From Thermomonas sp. (lineage in GTDB: Bacteria > Pseudomonadota > Gammaproteobacteria > Xanthomonadales > Xanthomonadaceae): a stretch of 52,702 bases of DNA. The notes below the pieces were generated by a model. The model worked only from the letters and a program-made list of their open reading frames with translations. It ran no database searches and was not told the origin of the DNA. The stretch spans positions 1-52,702 of the forward strand of contig NZ_JADZDS010000024.1 of the NCBI RefSeq assembly GCF_020850895.1, in the 5' to 3' direction. Of the stretch, positions 29,143-39,333 are shown in pieces (the first letter of the stretch is position 1; each line of letters begins with the position of its first letter). A program made the position numbers and the translations under genes.

Positions 29143-29904
29143 TTATCGAACCCTGCCCCGCGCCAGCGCCACCTCGCCGGAATCCCGCACGTCCCGACTC
29201 CAACACGCAGTGCGCGCTGACCGGTAGCGCAACAACGCCTGCAGGTGCGTGGTCCCTTCCGGGTGCAGGGACACCCGGCAGCCGAGATCCCCCAGGCTCG
29301 CCGCAATCACGTGCTCTGGCACGACCGCGGAAGGCGACACCCATTCGCCAGTACTGCGGATCCACCCGCGAGAAAGCCGGCTGACGGCGCCCTGGCGGCG
29401 CAGCAGAAATCCCTGGCGGCGGCACAGGTGCAAGTAGACCTGCCGATCGGGATCCACCGCCCGTTCAAGCGCCTCGTGGAGGCTGACGAAACCGTATTCG
29501 GCGCCGTCTGAGAACGGATGCAGCCAGCGGTAAAGGCCCCCATGCACGGGCGGATGGCAGGGAATGCCGCGCAGGGACGCGTCCGGATCCGTTCGCCAGA
29601 GCCTTTGCTGCGCATGCAGCAGCGCGAACACGACGTTGTCCGACGCAAACACCTGAGCGGGTTCCTTGCCGTTGCCGCCACGCGGCTGGATAGCGCCGCG
29701 GATCCGCAGCGGAGAAGCGTGGATGAGGAATTCCTCGCCATCCGCCGCGACGCCCAGTTGTCCCAGCTTCTGGAACAGCGAAAGCCCGGCGAGCAGGGCC
29801 GCGCCCGCGCTTCCCGCAGGCGGATCGACGACTGGGCAAGGTTGCAGGAACACCCCGGCAGTCCGACGGACCACACGCCCGACGATGGCGTCCGCAAGCC
29901 CCAT
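29143..29904 (-). CDS. Hypothetical protein
   Basis: This 253-aa frame starts MGLADAIVGRVVRRTAGVFL. It contains SLFQKLGQLGVAADGEEFLI, RTDPDASLRGIPCHPP and YLHLCRRQGFLLRRQGAVS. It is rich in Arg, Leu and His, with no signal peptide, membrane helix or recognisable motif. A purine-rich GAGGGGGCAGGGGG precedes the ATG. GC-rich third positions are maintained in this frame, and without it about 930 bases would be empty, so I believe it is a real gene. It lies 69 bases downstream of the beta-propeller gene on the same strand and may share its transcript. Confidence 0.6.
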   Translation of the reverse strand: MGLADAIVGRVVRRTAGVFLQPCPVVDPPAGSAGAALLAGLSLFQKLGQLGVAADGEEFLIHASPLRIRGAIQPRGGNGKEPAQVFASDNVVFALLHAQQRLWRTDPDASLRGIPCHPPVHGGLYRWLHPFSDGAEYGFVSLHEALERAVDPDRQVYLHLCRRQGFLLRRQGAVSRLSRGWIRSTGEWVSPSAVVPEHVIAASLGDLGCRVSLHPEGTTHLQALLRYRSARTACWSRDVRDSGEVALARGRVR

Positions 29905-29973
29905 CCCCCTGCCCCCTCAACGTTCTTGGCCACGGCTACACGCTGCCCCGCGCCCGTCTCCATCCACGTTACG

Positions 29974-31929
29974 TCATTCCGGCGCAAAATCGACGCGTCG
30001 GCGCTCCCGGATCCGATCGCCCAACAGGGTGCCTTCGACCAGTTCGTAGCCCATCAGCGCGAACACCCGCGGGCCGATGAAGATCGGTCTGGCGTTGCCA
30101 TACCAGTCCACGCAACTGGCCTTGCAGTGGTCGTCGCGGAGCCGCTTGGCCTGCGCGTCCAACTCGCCCAGCCTGCTCAGCCGCAAGGCGTCGTTCCTGA
30201 GATACAGCACCGAGGCCGTTTCGCTTGGCGCACCGGCAAACGGACGCTGCGTGTCCGCGGCCGTCCGCAATACCGGCAAGCCGATCACGCCCAGACGATC
30301 ACCGTCGCGTCGATACGAATAGCCATGTGTCCGGCTTTCGCCCTGGCTTGCGCCCGCCAACACGAACCGCGACCGCAGCGATGCCCGCGACGACTCCAGC
30401 GCTGCCGTCGAAAACACCAGATCATCAGCTTGCGGGCCCACCAGCACGGCATCGGCCCCCATCGCGTCGATCCGCTGCACGTCATGCGCCAGCGGCAGCA
30501 TGCGGATGGGTGCATCCGGCTGCGCGTAGCGCACTGCATAGGCCGGATTGGCATTCGTGTCGTCGTGCCGGCGCCACCGATACGACGATGCGCCATACAC
30601 CAGCCAATCCCCGATGAAGCGATTCTGTCGATCTCCCTCACTGACCGGCGGCAAGAAGCGGTAGGCCGCATCCGGGGTGGAGGCCTGGAGGGAGCCGAAG
30701 GCCGTCAGCGGCGTGCGCAAGAGCGCGAGCCGACCCGATCCCCATTGACTCCGCCACATGCCCACGCCATTGCCCTGCGACTGCACGACCACGTTCAGGC
30801 TGCCGCCGTCGTCCTCGAGGAAGGACATCTGATCGATCGGAATGCCCCGCACCTGCAGCGCAGACACCGGACCACCGTCCAGCGGCATGCGCAAGACGTG
30901 CCCGGGACCTTCGGTCGAACCTGTATCGGTCCACACGTACACCGCGTTGCGCGAAACATAGAACTCGTCGCCACTCGGCCCCAGCACACCGGTCGCGGTG
31001 CAACGTGGCGTTGCCTCAGCCAGCTCGCAGCGTGTCACCGTATGCAGGGTGATGGCGTCACTCAACGGATCGAGCCCTGCATCGGCGCGAAAGATCGCAT
31101 CGGCCGGCAACAGGCGCTTGAACTCCATCGACCCATCACCCTTGGGCCTGCGCGCCAACCCCGGATACACGAGGTCAGTTCCGAATCCCGGGTCGTAATG
31201 CAGTGGCGTGTAGAACAGCAGGGTGGTCCCGATCAGGCGACTGGCGTAGTTGCGCGAGTCGTAATAGTCATTGCTGCGCAGGTAATACGTATCGCGATAG
31301 CGCAAGGTTCCGTCCGCGGCCAGCGTGAACAGGCCAAGCTCGGTGGCCGATCGACGGTAGCTGTATCCGATGACGACCACATTGCTGCCGCTGACCAGCA
31401 TTTCGTCGTACCAGGTTCCCCGCGGATCGGCTCCAGGTGCATAGGCGTCCACATGAGACACCGACTGCAGGGCATCGCCGCCGATTCGAAGGCTGAACAG
31501 CCGTCCGCGCCGCAAGATGATCAGGAATTCGCCACTGCGCTTGACGATATCGCCCTCGTCCACGCCTTGGGTCTGGTTGTTGGTGATGGAATCGTTGGCA
31601 CTGGCGGCTGTACCCATGACAGTGACGGAACCCAACGTTCCTGGGCTTTCAAGCGCTGCGGGTGCCGCCGACGACGGAGAGGCCGGCGCTGGCGAAGGCA
31701 CCCCGCTTCCTGCGGCCGACGCTCTGTCCTGACGGCCTCGTCGCGCTTCAACCACCTTCCGGTGCCAACCCACGAGCAGGCCATCCAGTTCCTGCTGCGA
31801 GCCGAAGGCTTGCAGATGGGCATTTGCCTGAACCGGCGGCGCAGCCGTTTGTGCGCGTGCATCCATGCCCGGCAACAGGCCGGACAACACAAGCGCAGAC
31901 TTCAACAACATTCGTGCATCAGGCCTCAT
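29974..31929 (-). CDS. Secreted beta-propeller domain protein (PF09826-like)
   Basis: This 651-aa protein has an N-terminal signal (MLLKSALVLSGLLPGMDARA). A Ser/Ala/Pro-rich segment follows, then the hallmark TNNQTQGVDEGDIVKRSGEF that opens the PF09826 beta-propeller domain. Repeated blade-like stretches run to the C-terminus (VVVIGYSYRR, LRMPLDGGPVSALQVRGI, SYRRDGDRLGVIGLPVL). Family members are secreted or surface proteins of unknown biochemical role. The ATG at 31929 gives MRPDARMLLKS; a start at the second Met is possible. It lies downstream of rlmL (61-base gap), same strand. Confidence 0.85.
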   Translation of the reverse strand: MRPDARMLLKSALVLSGLLPGMDARAQTAAPPVQANAHLQAFGSQQELDGLLVGWHRKVVEARRGRQDRASAAGSGVPSPAPASPSSAAPAALESPGTLGSVTVMGTAASANDSITNNQTQGVDEGDIVKRSGEFLIILRRGRLFSLRIGGDALQSVSHVDAYAPGADPRGTWYDEMLVSGSNVVVIGYSYRRSATELGLFTLAADGTLRYRDTYYLRSNDYYDSRNYASRLIGTTLLFYTPLHYDPGFGTDLVYPGLARRPKGDGSMEFKRLLPADAIFRADAGLDPLSDAITLHTVTRCELAEATPRCTATGVLGPSGDEFYVSRNAVYVWTDTGSTEGPGHVLRMPLDGGPVSALQVRGIPIDQMSFLEDDGGSLNVVVQSQGNGVGMWRSQWGSGRLALLRTPLTAFGSLQASTPDAAYRFLPPVSEGDRQNRFIGDWLVYGASSYRWRRHDDTNANPAYAVRYAQPDAPIRMLPLAHDVQRIDAMGADAVLVGPQADDLVFSTAALESSRASLRSRFVLAGASQGESRTHGYSYRRDGDRLGVIGLPVLRTAADTQRPFAGAPSETASVLYLRNDALRLSRLGELDAQAKRLRDDHCKASCVDWYGNARPIFIGPRVFALMGYELVEGTLLGDRIRERRRVDFAPE

Positions 31930-31990
31930 GGCTACCCCCTCTTATCGCATTCCAAGGTCCATGCCAGTGTTGCATGAACCGCAAGTGCGG

Positions 31991-34120
<2,130 letters not shown>

Positions 34121-34154
34121 ATGAACTCCGACACGCTTGGGTAGTTGTTGTCAT

Positions 34155-34238
34155 TCCCGCGAAAGCGGGACCGACGAACAAAGGATGCAATGACGACCAG
34201 CCGTCTCAACGTCCATGGATGCCCGCCTGCGCGGGCAT
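34155..34238. repeat. Pair of REP-like hairpins, the second inside a coding end
   Basis: Hairpin 1 is TCCCGC-GAAA-GCGGGA (34155-34170). Hairpin 2 is ATGCCCGC-CTGC-GCGGGCAT (34219-34238). They lie 48 bases apart and resemble the hairpin at 26941-26968. The second encodes the last residues MPAQAG of the minus-strand hydrolase. Confidence 0.75.
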
Positions 34239-34763
34239 GACCAGCGAAGCCAGCAGCGCGGCGAACGCATCGGCGCTGGCCTGCACGTGATCGCTCAGGC
34301 GATGGCTGTCGTTGACCAGCAACAAACGCGCGGCGCGAGAGCCGGCCCATGCCACCACCTGCGCGGCAGGAATCAACTCGTCGTGCCAGCCGTGGATGAT
34401 CGCGGTCGGCACGTCGGCGGCGGGCATCGGCAGCGCACCGGCCATGACCACCGGCGGCGCCATGAAATACAGCCCGGCCACCGGCACCTGCAGCGACACG
34501 AAGCCGCTGATGTAAGCGCCGAGGCTGGAGCCGGCCAGCACCAGCGGGCCGCGTGCGGCCGCCGTCTGCGCCAGCATCAGCAGACGCGCGATCCGCGCCG
34601 GCACGTCGCCCAGTGGAGTGACCTCGCGCTGGCCATCCAGATCGGTGTAATCGGGGCGCTCGTGGCTGTAGCCCATGCGCTCGGCGACTTCGGCCAGTGC
34701 CGTCACCTTGCTGGCACCGGGACCGCTTTCGAAGCCGTGGGAGAGAATGCAGTGTCCTTTCAT
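34206..34763 (-). CDS. Alpha/beta-hydrolase, YqiA/YcfP-like
   Basis: This 185-aa single-domain hydrolase starts MKGHCILSHGFESGPGASK. The oxyanion-hole/N-terminal motif is LSHGFESGPGASK; the nucleophile elbow LAGSSLGAYISG has Ser in GSSLG; the catalytic Asp is in IIHGWHDELIP and the His in VNDSHRLSDH. The substrate is unknown; relatives are small esterases. The last residues (VMPAQAGIHGR) are encoded by a REP-like repeat, so the original stop was probably lost or replaced. It is divergent from the amidase gene, with only 22 bases between the two starts. Confidence 0.85.
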   Translation of the reverse strand: MKGHCILSHGFESGPGASKVTALAEVAERMGYSHERPDYTDLDGQREVTPLGDVPARIARLLMLAQTAAARGPLVLAGSSLGAYISGFVSLQVPVAGLYFMAPPVVMAGALPMPAADVPTAIIHGWHDELIPAAQVVAWAGSRAARLLLVNDSHRLSDHVQASADAFAALLASLVMPAQAGIHGR

Positions 34764-34768
34764 GCGCG

Positions 34769-34780
34769 GATGCTAGCATC
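34769..34780. promoter_or_regulatory. 12-bp perfect palindrome in a 22-bp divergent gap
   Basis: GATGCTAGCATC is self-complementary and fills most of the space between the hydrolase and amidase start codons. Its position would let a bound protein affect both genes. It also contains TAGCAT, a weak -10-like hexamer, six bases before the amidase GTG. Confidence 0.4.
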
Positions 34781-34785
34781 GGCGC

Positions 34786-35343
34786 GTGCCGCCACCCGTC
34801 ATCCACCGCCATCCCCTGCCCTACGTCGACGCGCTGGAACGGCGCGCAACGGCGCAGATCGACACCGTGGTGATCCACTGCACCGAACTGCCCGACCTGC
34901 CCATGGCGCGGGCGTTCGGCGAACGCGTGCTGTACCCCTCCGGCACCGGCAACAGCGGGCACTACTACATCGACCGCGACGGCCGGATCGAGGAATACGT
35001 GCCGCCCGATCGCATCGCCCACCACGTGCACGGCTGGAACCCGCGCAGTATCGGCATCGAACTGGTCAATACCGGGCGCTATCCGGATTGGCTGGACTCA
35101 CGCCATCAGGCGATGGACGAGGCCTATCCGGAGGCGCAGATCGCGGCGCTGGTCGCACTGGTCAACAGCTTGCACGCGCGCATCCCCTCGCTGACCCAGA
35201 TCGCCGGCCACGAAGATCTCGATACGACCGTAGTCCCGGCCAGCGACGACCCGACCAAGCGCGTTCTCCGCAAGCGCGATCCCGGTTCATGTTTTCCGTG
35301 GGAGGCGGTGCTGCAATCGGTTCCGCTGCCGCGAACGGCTTGA
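34786..35343 (+). CDS. N-acetylmuramoyl-L-alanine amidase (AmpD/amidase_2 type)
   Basis: This 185-aa enzyme has zinc ligand blocks IDTVVIHCTELPD (first His), HHVHGWNPRSIGIELVNTG and the terminal GHEDLD, with DPGSCFPW after it, matching the GHSDIAPGRKxDPG region of AmpD. It cleaves the lactyl-L-alanine bond of peptidoglycan fragments for recycling; no signal peptide is seen, so it is cytosolic. The start is a GTG at 34786 without a good Shine-Dalgarno. An insertion after GHEDLD (about ten residues before KRDPG) is longer than in E. coli AmpD. Confidence 0.85.
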   Translation: MPPPVIHRHPLPYVDALERRATAQIDTVVIHCTELPDLPMARAFGERVLYPSGTGNSGHYYIDRDGRIEEYVPPDRIAHHVHGWNPRSIGIELVNTGRYPDWLDSRHQAMDEAYPEAQIAALVALVNSLHARIPSLTQIAGHEDLDTTVVPASDDPTKRVLRKRDPGSCFPWEAVLQSVPLPRTA

Positions 35344-35388
35344 TCCGGATCAGGAATCCCGGATCGCAGCCTGACTGGCCTTGCCAAC

Positions 35389-35425
35389 CACCGTTCACCC
35401 TTCGACAGGCTCAGGGCGAACGGTG
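35389..35425. repeat. Dispersed inverted repeat (CACCGTTCACCCT type)
   Basis: The arms CACCGTTCACCCT and AGGGCGAACGGTG pair at 12 of 13 positions around TCGACAGGCTC. The core TTCGACAGGCTCAGGGCGAA is a well-known interspersed sequence of proteobacterial spacers. Confidence 0.75.
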
Positions 35426-35486
35426 ACGGCACTTCGTGAAGACCTCGCCGATGCCCCCCCAACCCCGTCCGTGGTGGGCCAACATC

Positions 35487-35519
35487 CCGTTCGTGGTGAG
35501 CCTGTCGAACCATGAACGG
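35487..35519. repeat. Second dispersed repeat, related core in inverse orientation
   Basis: CCGTTCGTGGT and ACCATGAACGG form an imperfect stem (one mismatch) around GAGCCTGTCGA. The core GAGCCTGTCGAA is the reverse complement of the TTCGACAGGCTC core of the element at 35389-35425, so the spacer before tesB carries two copies facing each other. Confidence 0.75.
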
Positions 35520-35572
35520 AGTCCGCATCCCGCCACGCCATCCCGCAAAACCGCCCACCTTCGGCCCCCCGC

Positions 35573-35578
35573 TATAAT
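35573..35578 (+). promoter_or_regulatory. TATAAT box six bases from the tesB start (leaderless candidate)
   Basis: A perfect -10 hexamer TATAAT ends six bases before the ATG at 35585, so the transcript should begin at or within a base or two of the start codon. There is no Shine-Dalgarno sequence before the ATG. The -35 region is not near consensus. Confidence 0.6.
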
Positions 35579-35584
35579 CCACCG

Positions 35585-36460
35585 ATGACCTCCCCCGTCT
35601 CCGAACTGATCGAACTGCTGTCGCTGGAACGGCTGGAAGACAACCTGTTCCGCGGCCAGAGCCGCGACATTGGGACCAAATACGTGTTCGGCGGCCAGGT
35701 GCTGGGACAGGCGCTTTCCGCCGCACAGGCCACCCTAAAATCCCCACGCGCCGCGCATTCGCTGCACGCCTATTTCCTGCGCGCCGGCGACATCGAGGCG
35801 CCGATCGTCTACAGCGTGGATCGCACCCGCGACGGCGGCAGTTTTTCGGTGCGACGGGTGACGGCGATCCAGCATGGCCAGGTGGTGTTTTTCTGCGCGG
35901 CCTCGTTCCAGGACCATGAAGTGGGTGCCGAGCACCAGCTGTCGATGCCGGAAGTGCCCAAGCCGGAAGACCTCGAACCCTCGCCCGCGGTTCCCGCCGA
36001 GAAACTGGCGCTGCTGCCGATCAAGGTCCAGCGCTGGCTGGATCGCACCGGCCCGTTCGAGTTCCGCCATATCTATCCGCGCGATGAGCTGAATCCGCCC
36101 AAGCGGCCACCGTTCCAGCAGGTCTGGTTCCGACTCAGCGAGAAGGTCGGCGACGCGCCGGAGCTGCACCGCGCCCTGCTGGCCTATGCCAGCGACTTCC
36201 ACCTGCTCGGCACCGCCACGTTCCCGCACGGGATCAGCTACTACCAGCCGAATGTGCAGATGGCCTCGCTCGACCACGCGCTGTGGTTCCATCGCCCGTT
36301 CCGCGCCGACGACTGGCTGCTGTACGCGATCGACAGCCCCAGTGCGCAGGAGAGCCGCGGCCTGGCGCGTGGACAGATCTTCGACCGCAGCGGGCGCCTG
36401 ATTGCCAGCAGCGCGCAGGAAGGCCTGATCCGCGTGCTCCCACCCGAGCCGACGCCGTGA
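35585..36460 (+). CDS. tesB: Acyl-CoA thioesterase II (TesB)
   Basis: This 291-aa protein has a double hot-dog fold. Conserved blocks are NLFRGQSRDIGTKYVFGGQV, LGQAL, the HSLHAYFLRAGD segment, RDGGSFSVRRVTAIQ, and in the second half ASLDHALWFHRPFRADDWLL and SPSAQESRGLARGQIFDRSG. The catalytic Asp is expected in the SLDHALWFH block. TesB hydrolyses medium- and long-chain acyl-CoA to fatty acid and CoA in the cytosol. The stop overlaps the next gene's GTG (GTGA), so the two are coupled. Confidence 0.96.
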   Translation: MTSPVSELIELLSLERLEDNLFRGQSRDIGTKYVFGGQVLGQALSAAQATLKSPRAAHSLHAYFLRAGDIEAPIVYSVDRTRDGGSFSVRRVTAIQHGQVVFFCAASFQDHEVGAEHQLSMPEVPKPEDLEPSPAVPAEKLALLPIKVQRWLDRTGPFEFRHIYPRDELNPPKRPPFQQVWFRLSEKVGDAPELHRALLAYASDFHLLGTATFPHGISYYQPNVQMASLDHALWFHRPFRADDWLLYAIDSPSAQESRGLARGQIFDRSGRLIASSAQEGLIRVLPPEPTP

Positions 36461-37260
36461 GGCAGGTGTTCCGCAGCCAGCGGCTGGAAAACGTGGAAGT
36501 CGCTGCCGACCTGCTGCGCAAGCAGGGCATCGAGGTAAAGATCGCCAACGGCCGTTCCTGGCGGGGTTATCGCCGCGGCAACTTCAGCTACGACCTGCGC
36601 AAGGCGCGTGACCCGGAGACATTGCCCACACTGTGGATCGTCAATGCCGACGACCAGCCGCGCGCACGCCAAATCCTGCGTGAACTGGGCCTGCTGGAAT
36701 CCACCCGCGAGAGTGACGCCAACGCGCTGCCCAATGATCGCTTCAGCTTCACACCGGGTTCGGGCGCCAACTCGACGGCGCGCAAGCGCTGGCGGATCGG
36801 CCTGCTGGCGATGATCGGCGTGGTCATCGCCCTGATCGTGTTCCTGCCGCGACACAAGGGCGCACCGCCGGTCGCACCTGCACCGCGCCCTGCCGCCGCG
36901 CCGGCGGTCATTCCGGAAGCGATCACCGAGACCAGCGTGTTCCGGCTCGATGTTCCGAAGGCGCTTGCGGCCAAGCTGATTTCGACCGCGGCAAGCCAAC
37001 ACAGGGCCCAGGTTGTCTGCGCCAGCATCGATGGCAAGGACCCGGCGACCGAGGTCTTCACGATGGTCACGAACGGTGGCTTGAGCGTCCGCCCGGCGTC
37101 GTCCTGCAATGACCCGCAGGCGCTGCGCATCGCGGTCGAACGCTACATGACCGATGGAAGCGGCAGCGGTGAAGTGCAGCTCAGGATCGGCGACACCGCG
37201 TCAACGACAGTGTCGGTGCAACGGGACGGCCGAGACTGGAGCGTGCTGGACGCACGCTGA
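36457..37260 (+). CDS. DUF2007-domain membrane protein
   Basis: This 267-aa protein starts at a GTG overlapping the tesB stop. Residues 1-85 form a DUF2007 (signal-transducing-like) domain: RQVFRSQRLENVEVAADLLR, KQGIEVKIAN and TLWIVNADDQPRARQILREL. A transmembrane helix at about 112-132 (IGLLAMIGVVIALIVFLP) is followed by an Ala/Pro-rich linker and a C-terminal periplasmic-type domain containing two Cys (VVCASID, SSCNDP). DUF2007 proteins are small ligand-binding or PII-like folds of unknown role. Confidence 0.75.
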   Translation: MRQVFRSQRLENVEVAADLLRKQGIEVKIANGRSWRGYRRGNFSYDLRKARDPETLPTLWIVNADDQPRARQILRELGLLESTRESDANALPNDRFSFTPGSGANSTARKRWRIGLLAMIGVVIALIVFLPRHKGAPPVAPAPRPAAAPAVIPEAITETSVFRLDVPKALAAKLISTAASQHRAQVVCASIDGKDPATEVFTMVTNGGLSVRPASSCNDPQALRIAVERYMTDGSGSGEVQLRIGDTASTTVSVQRDGRDWSVLDAR

Positions 37261-37451
37261 CCTTTGGCACCTCGCCAGAAACACAGCCAATCCAGCCAAC
37301 TGTTCGAATCCTGCTTCAACGCAACGGACCCGATGGGCATTCCTCCACCGGCACGTCCCTGTGCCATGACCGAAAATCCTTGGTCCGATGACCGTCGCTC
37401 ACGCGTCATGTCACCCTCGATGCCGCTCGGGCACGATCCCGCATCACGATT

Positions 37452-37961
37452 TCATCCCTGCGGTGCAACCTGCCCAGGCCGGTTATTGCCTTGCCGATGG
37501 CGTGCGCCGCCTGCCCTCATCTGCATCGGGCCGCACGCTTCGCGCAATTTCGAGAATTCCTCGCGACTCAGCTGGCCGTTGTGGTCCGTATCCGCCTTGT
37601 CGAAGCAGGCGTTGCGGCGTTCTGCCATGCGCGCTTGACGCTCAGGATCCGCAACCCGGTCACCATGCCCGCGGCCCTGCCTCATCTGCCCACGCCAGGC
37701 CTGCAACTCGCTGTTGGACAGCTTGCCGTCCTTGTCGGCATCGATCTGGTCGAACTTCTCGGCCATCCGCGGAAACGATGCAGCCTCTTGCCGCGACACC
37801 ATGCCATCACCATTGGCATCGATCCTCATCCCGTGGCGACCGGCCGCTGCCGGTGTTGCGGGCGAGGCGGCCGGAGTCGTCGTCGGTGCAGTCTGGGCAA
37901 TGGCAGCCGCCGACACACCGGCACAGGCCGCGGCAAGGACAAGCAAATTGAGCAATTTCAT
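37452..37961 (-). CDS. Secreted EF-hand calcium-binding protein
   Basis: This 169-aa protein has a signal peptide (MKLLNLLVLAAACAGVSAAA). Three EF-hand loops follow: DANGDGMVSRQEA, DADKDGKLSNSEL and DTDHNGQLSREEF. Each has acidic residues at positions 1, 3, 5 and 12. It probably binds calcium in the periplasm or outside the cell. The ATG at 37961 has a strong Shine-Dalgarno (GGAGGAGAACAGG). The tail is basic and Gly/Gln-rich. It stands alone. Confidence 0.9.
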   Translation of the reverse strand: MKLLNLLVLAAACAGVSAAAIAQTAPTTTPAASPATPAAAGRHGMRIDANGDGMVSRQEAASFPRMAEKFDQIDADKDGKLSNSELQAWRGQMRQGRGHGDRVADPERQARMAERRNACFDKADTDHNGQLSREEFSKLREACGPMQMRAGGARHRQGNNRPGQVAPQG

Positions 37962-38070
37962 GACCTGTTCTCCTCCCGGAACGTCCGGGGTTGGGTAGAC
38001 AACGCCTGTCACCTGCTCCCGTTGACGACCAAGGCTGCTCGTGGCTGAACGAAGGCGTTATGCTTCAGGC

Positions 38071-38817
38071 ATGGGCGGCAACGACGACTCCCTGCGGCTG
38101 TTTCGTACTGCACCCCACCCCTGCGGCTATTGGCCGGAGCGCGAAGCACGCGACCTTGTCCTCGACCAGCGCGACCCACGGCTGCCGATGTTCTATCCGA
38201 CGGCGCTGGAATGGGGCTTCCGACGCTCCGGTGATATCGTTTATCGACCCAGCTGCCATGCCTGCAACGCCTGCATCGCGGTTCGTATTCCGGTCGCCGA
38301 TTTCCGTCCAGACCGCAGCCAGCGTCGCTGCCTGCGTCGCAACGCGGACATCGAAACACGCATCGTACCGGCCGAATGCACGCATGAACGTCTGGCGCTC
38401 TACCAGCGCTACCTGTCGACGCGCCATGCTGGCGGCGGCATGGACGACCATGGCGCCCATGAGTTCGAACAATTCCTGATCGGTTGCTGGAATGACAGCC
38501 GGTTCCTCGAGTTGCGAGAACAGGGAAGCCATCGCCTGCTCGGTGTCGCCGTCACCGATCTCGTCCCGGGTGCACTCTCGGCGGTCTACACCTTCCATGA
38601 ACCGGATGCGTCAGAACGCGGCCTGGGCACCCTTGGCATCCTGCGCCAGATCGAATGGGCCCGGCGCGATGGCCGCGCCTACCTTTACCTTGGTTATTGG
38701 ATCGCCGGTCATCCGAAGATGGATTACAAACGTCGCTTCAGGCCGACGGAACGTTTCAATGGCCGCGGCTGGGTCCGCTGGATGACGGACATGGAAAGCG
38801 ACGACGCGCCCGGATAG
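38071..38817 (+). CDS. bpt: Aspartate/glutamate leucyltransferase Bpt
   Basis: This 248-aa protein has the family start [20 protein letters not shown], then [37 protein letters not shown], and the C-terminal [20 protein letters not shown] and RPTERF. Bpt transfers leucine from Leu-tRNA to N-terminal Asp/Glu, marking proteins for ClpS/ClpAP degradation (bacterial N-end rule). The ATG at 38071 is used; the longer MAERRR.. start would add ten residues. A TATGCT hexamer ends six bases before this ATG, so this may be another leaderless message. ClpS/ClpA genes are not in the window. Confidence 0.95.
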   Translation: MGGNDDSLRLFRTAPHPCGYWPEREARDLVLDQRDPRLPMFYPTALEWGFRRSGDIVYRPSCHACNACIAVRIPVADFRPDRSQRRCLRRNADIETRIVPAECTHERLALYQRYLSTRHAGGGMDDHGAHEFEQFLIGCWNDSRFLELREQGSHRLLGVAVTDLVPGALSAVYTFHEPDASERGLGTLGILRQIEWARRDGRAYLYLGYWIAGHPKMDYKRRFRPTERFNGRGWVRWMTDMESDDAPG

Positions 38818-38845
38818 TCGACGCTTCAGCCAACCCGGCAAGGCG

Positions 38846-39196
38846 CTATTGCGCCGCTTCGCCGCCGACACTGCCCGCATCTGGCGGCGCGGATTCCCTG
38901 GCTAGCGCCACTGCGGCAAGTTTCTTGCGGTCGTAGAAACCGAACTCTGCATCCGCGCGTGCCGATACGATCATCCGTACCATGCTGCCCGGAACCATCA
39001 ACTCCAATTCGACGACGCGGCCATCTGGCGCCCGTCCTTCCAGGAGCATTTCCACGAACGCCCCGCCGGTATCGACCTCACGACAAGGCACGAACGGGCC
39101 GGCGGGCCCCACCTGCAGGTAAGGCTTGATCGCGTCACCAAGCGCTTCAAGCGCCGGCCCAAACAAGAACACCGCATAACCCGAAGATTCAGCCAT
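38846..39196 (-). CDS. Conserved-looking hypothetical protein
   Basis: This 116-aa protein starts MAESSGYAVFLFGPALEALG. It continues KPYLQVGPAGPFVPCREVDT, LELELMVPGSMVRMIVSARA and DAEFGFYDRKKLAAVALAR. It has one Cys and no signal or membrane helix; it looks like a small alpha/beta cytosolic protein. GAGGA lies 7-8 bases before the ATG at 39196. The family is not recognised. It is convergent with bpt. Confidence 0.6.
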   Translation of the reverse strand: MAESSGYAVFLFGPALEALGDAIKPYLQVGPAGPFVPCREVDTGGAFVEMLLEGRAPDGRVVELELMVPGSMVRMIVSARADAEFGFYDRKKLAAVALARESAPPDAGSVGGEAAQ

Positions 39197-39333
39197 GGCC
39201 CATCCTCTCATGGGTGGCAAGCCGGAAGCCAGCGCACGGATCCGGACATCCGACCCACTGGTTTCAGCTTCCGACGCCCCCTGCCTGCACCCTGCCTCTT
39301 CGCGGCTGGCGCTGTGCATGCGATGCTTTCGCC

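Noticed and set aside
29518..31977. 819-codon open frame on the plus strand
   Set aside because: It covers two minus-strand genes, including the signal-peptide-bearing beta-propeller protein; the composition is that of a shadow frame.
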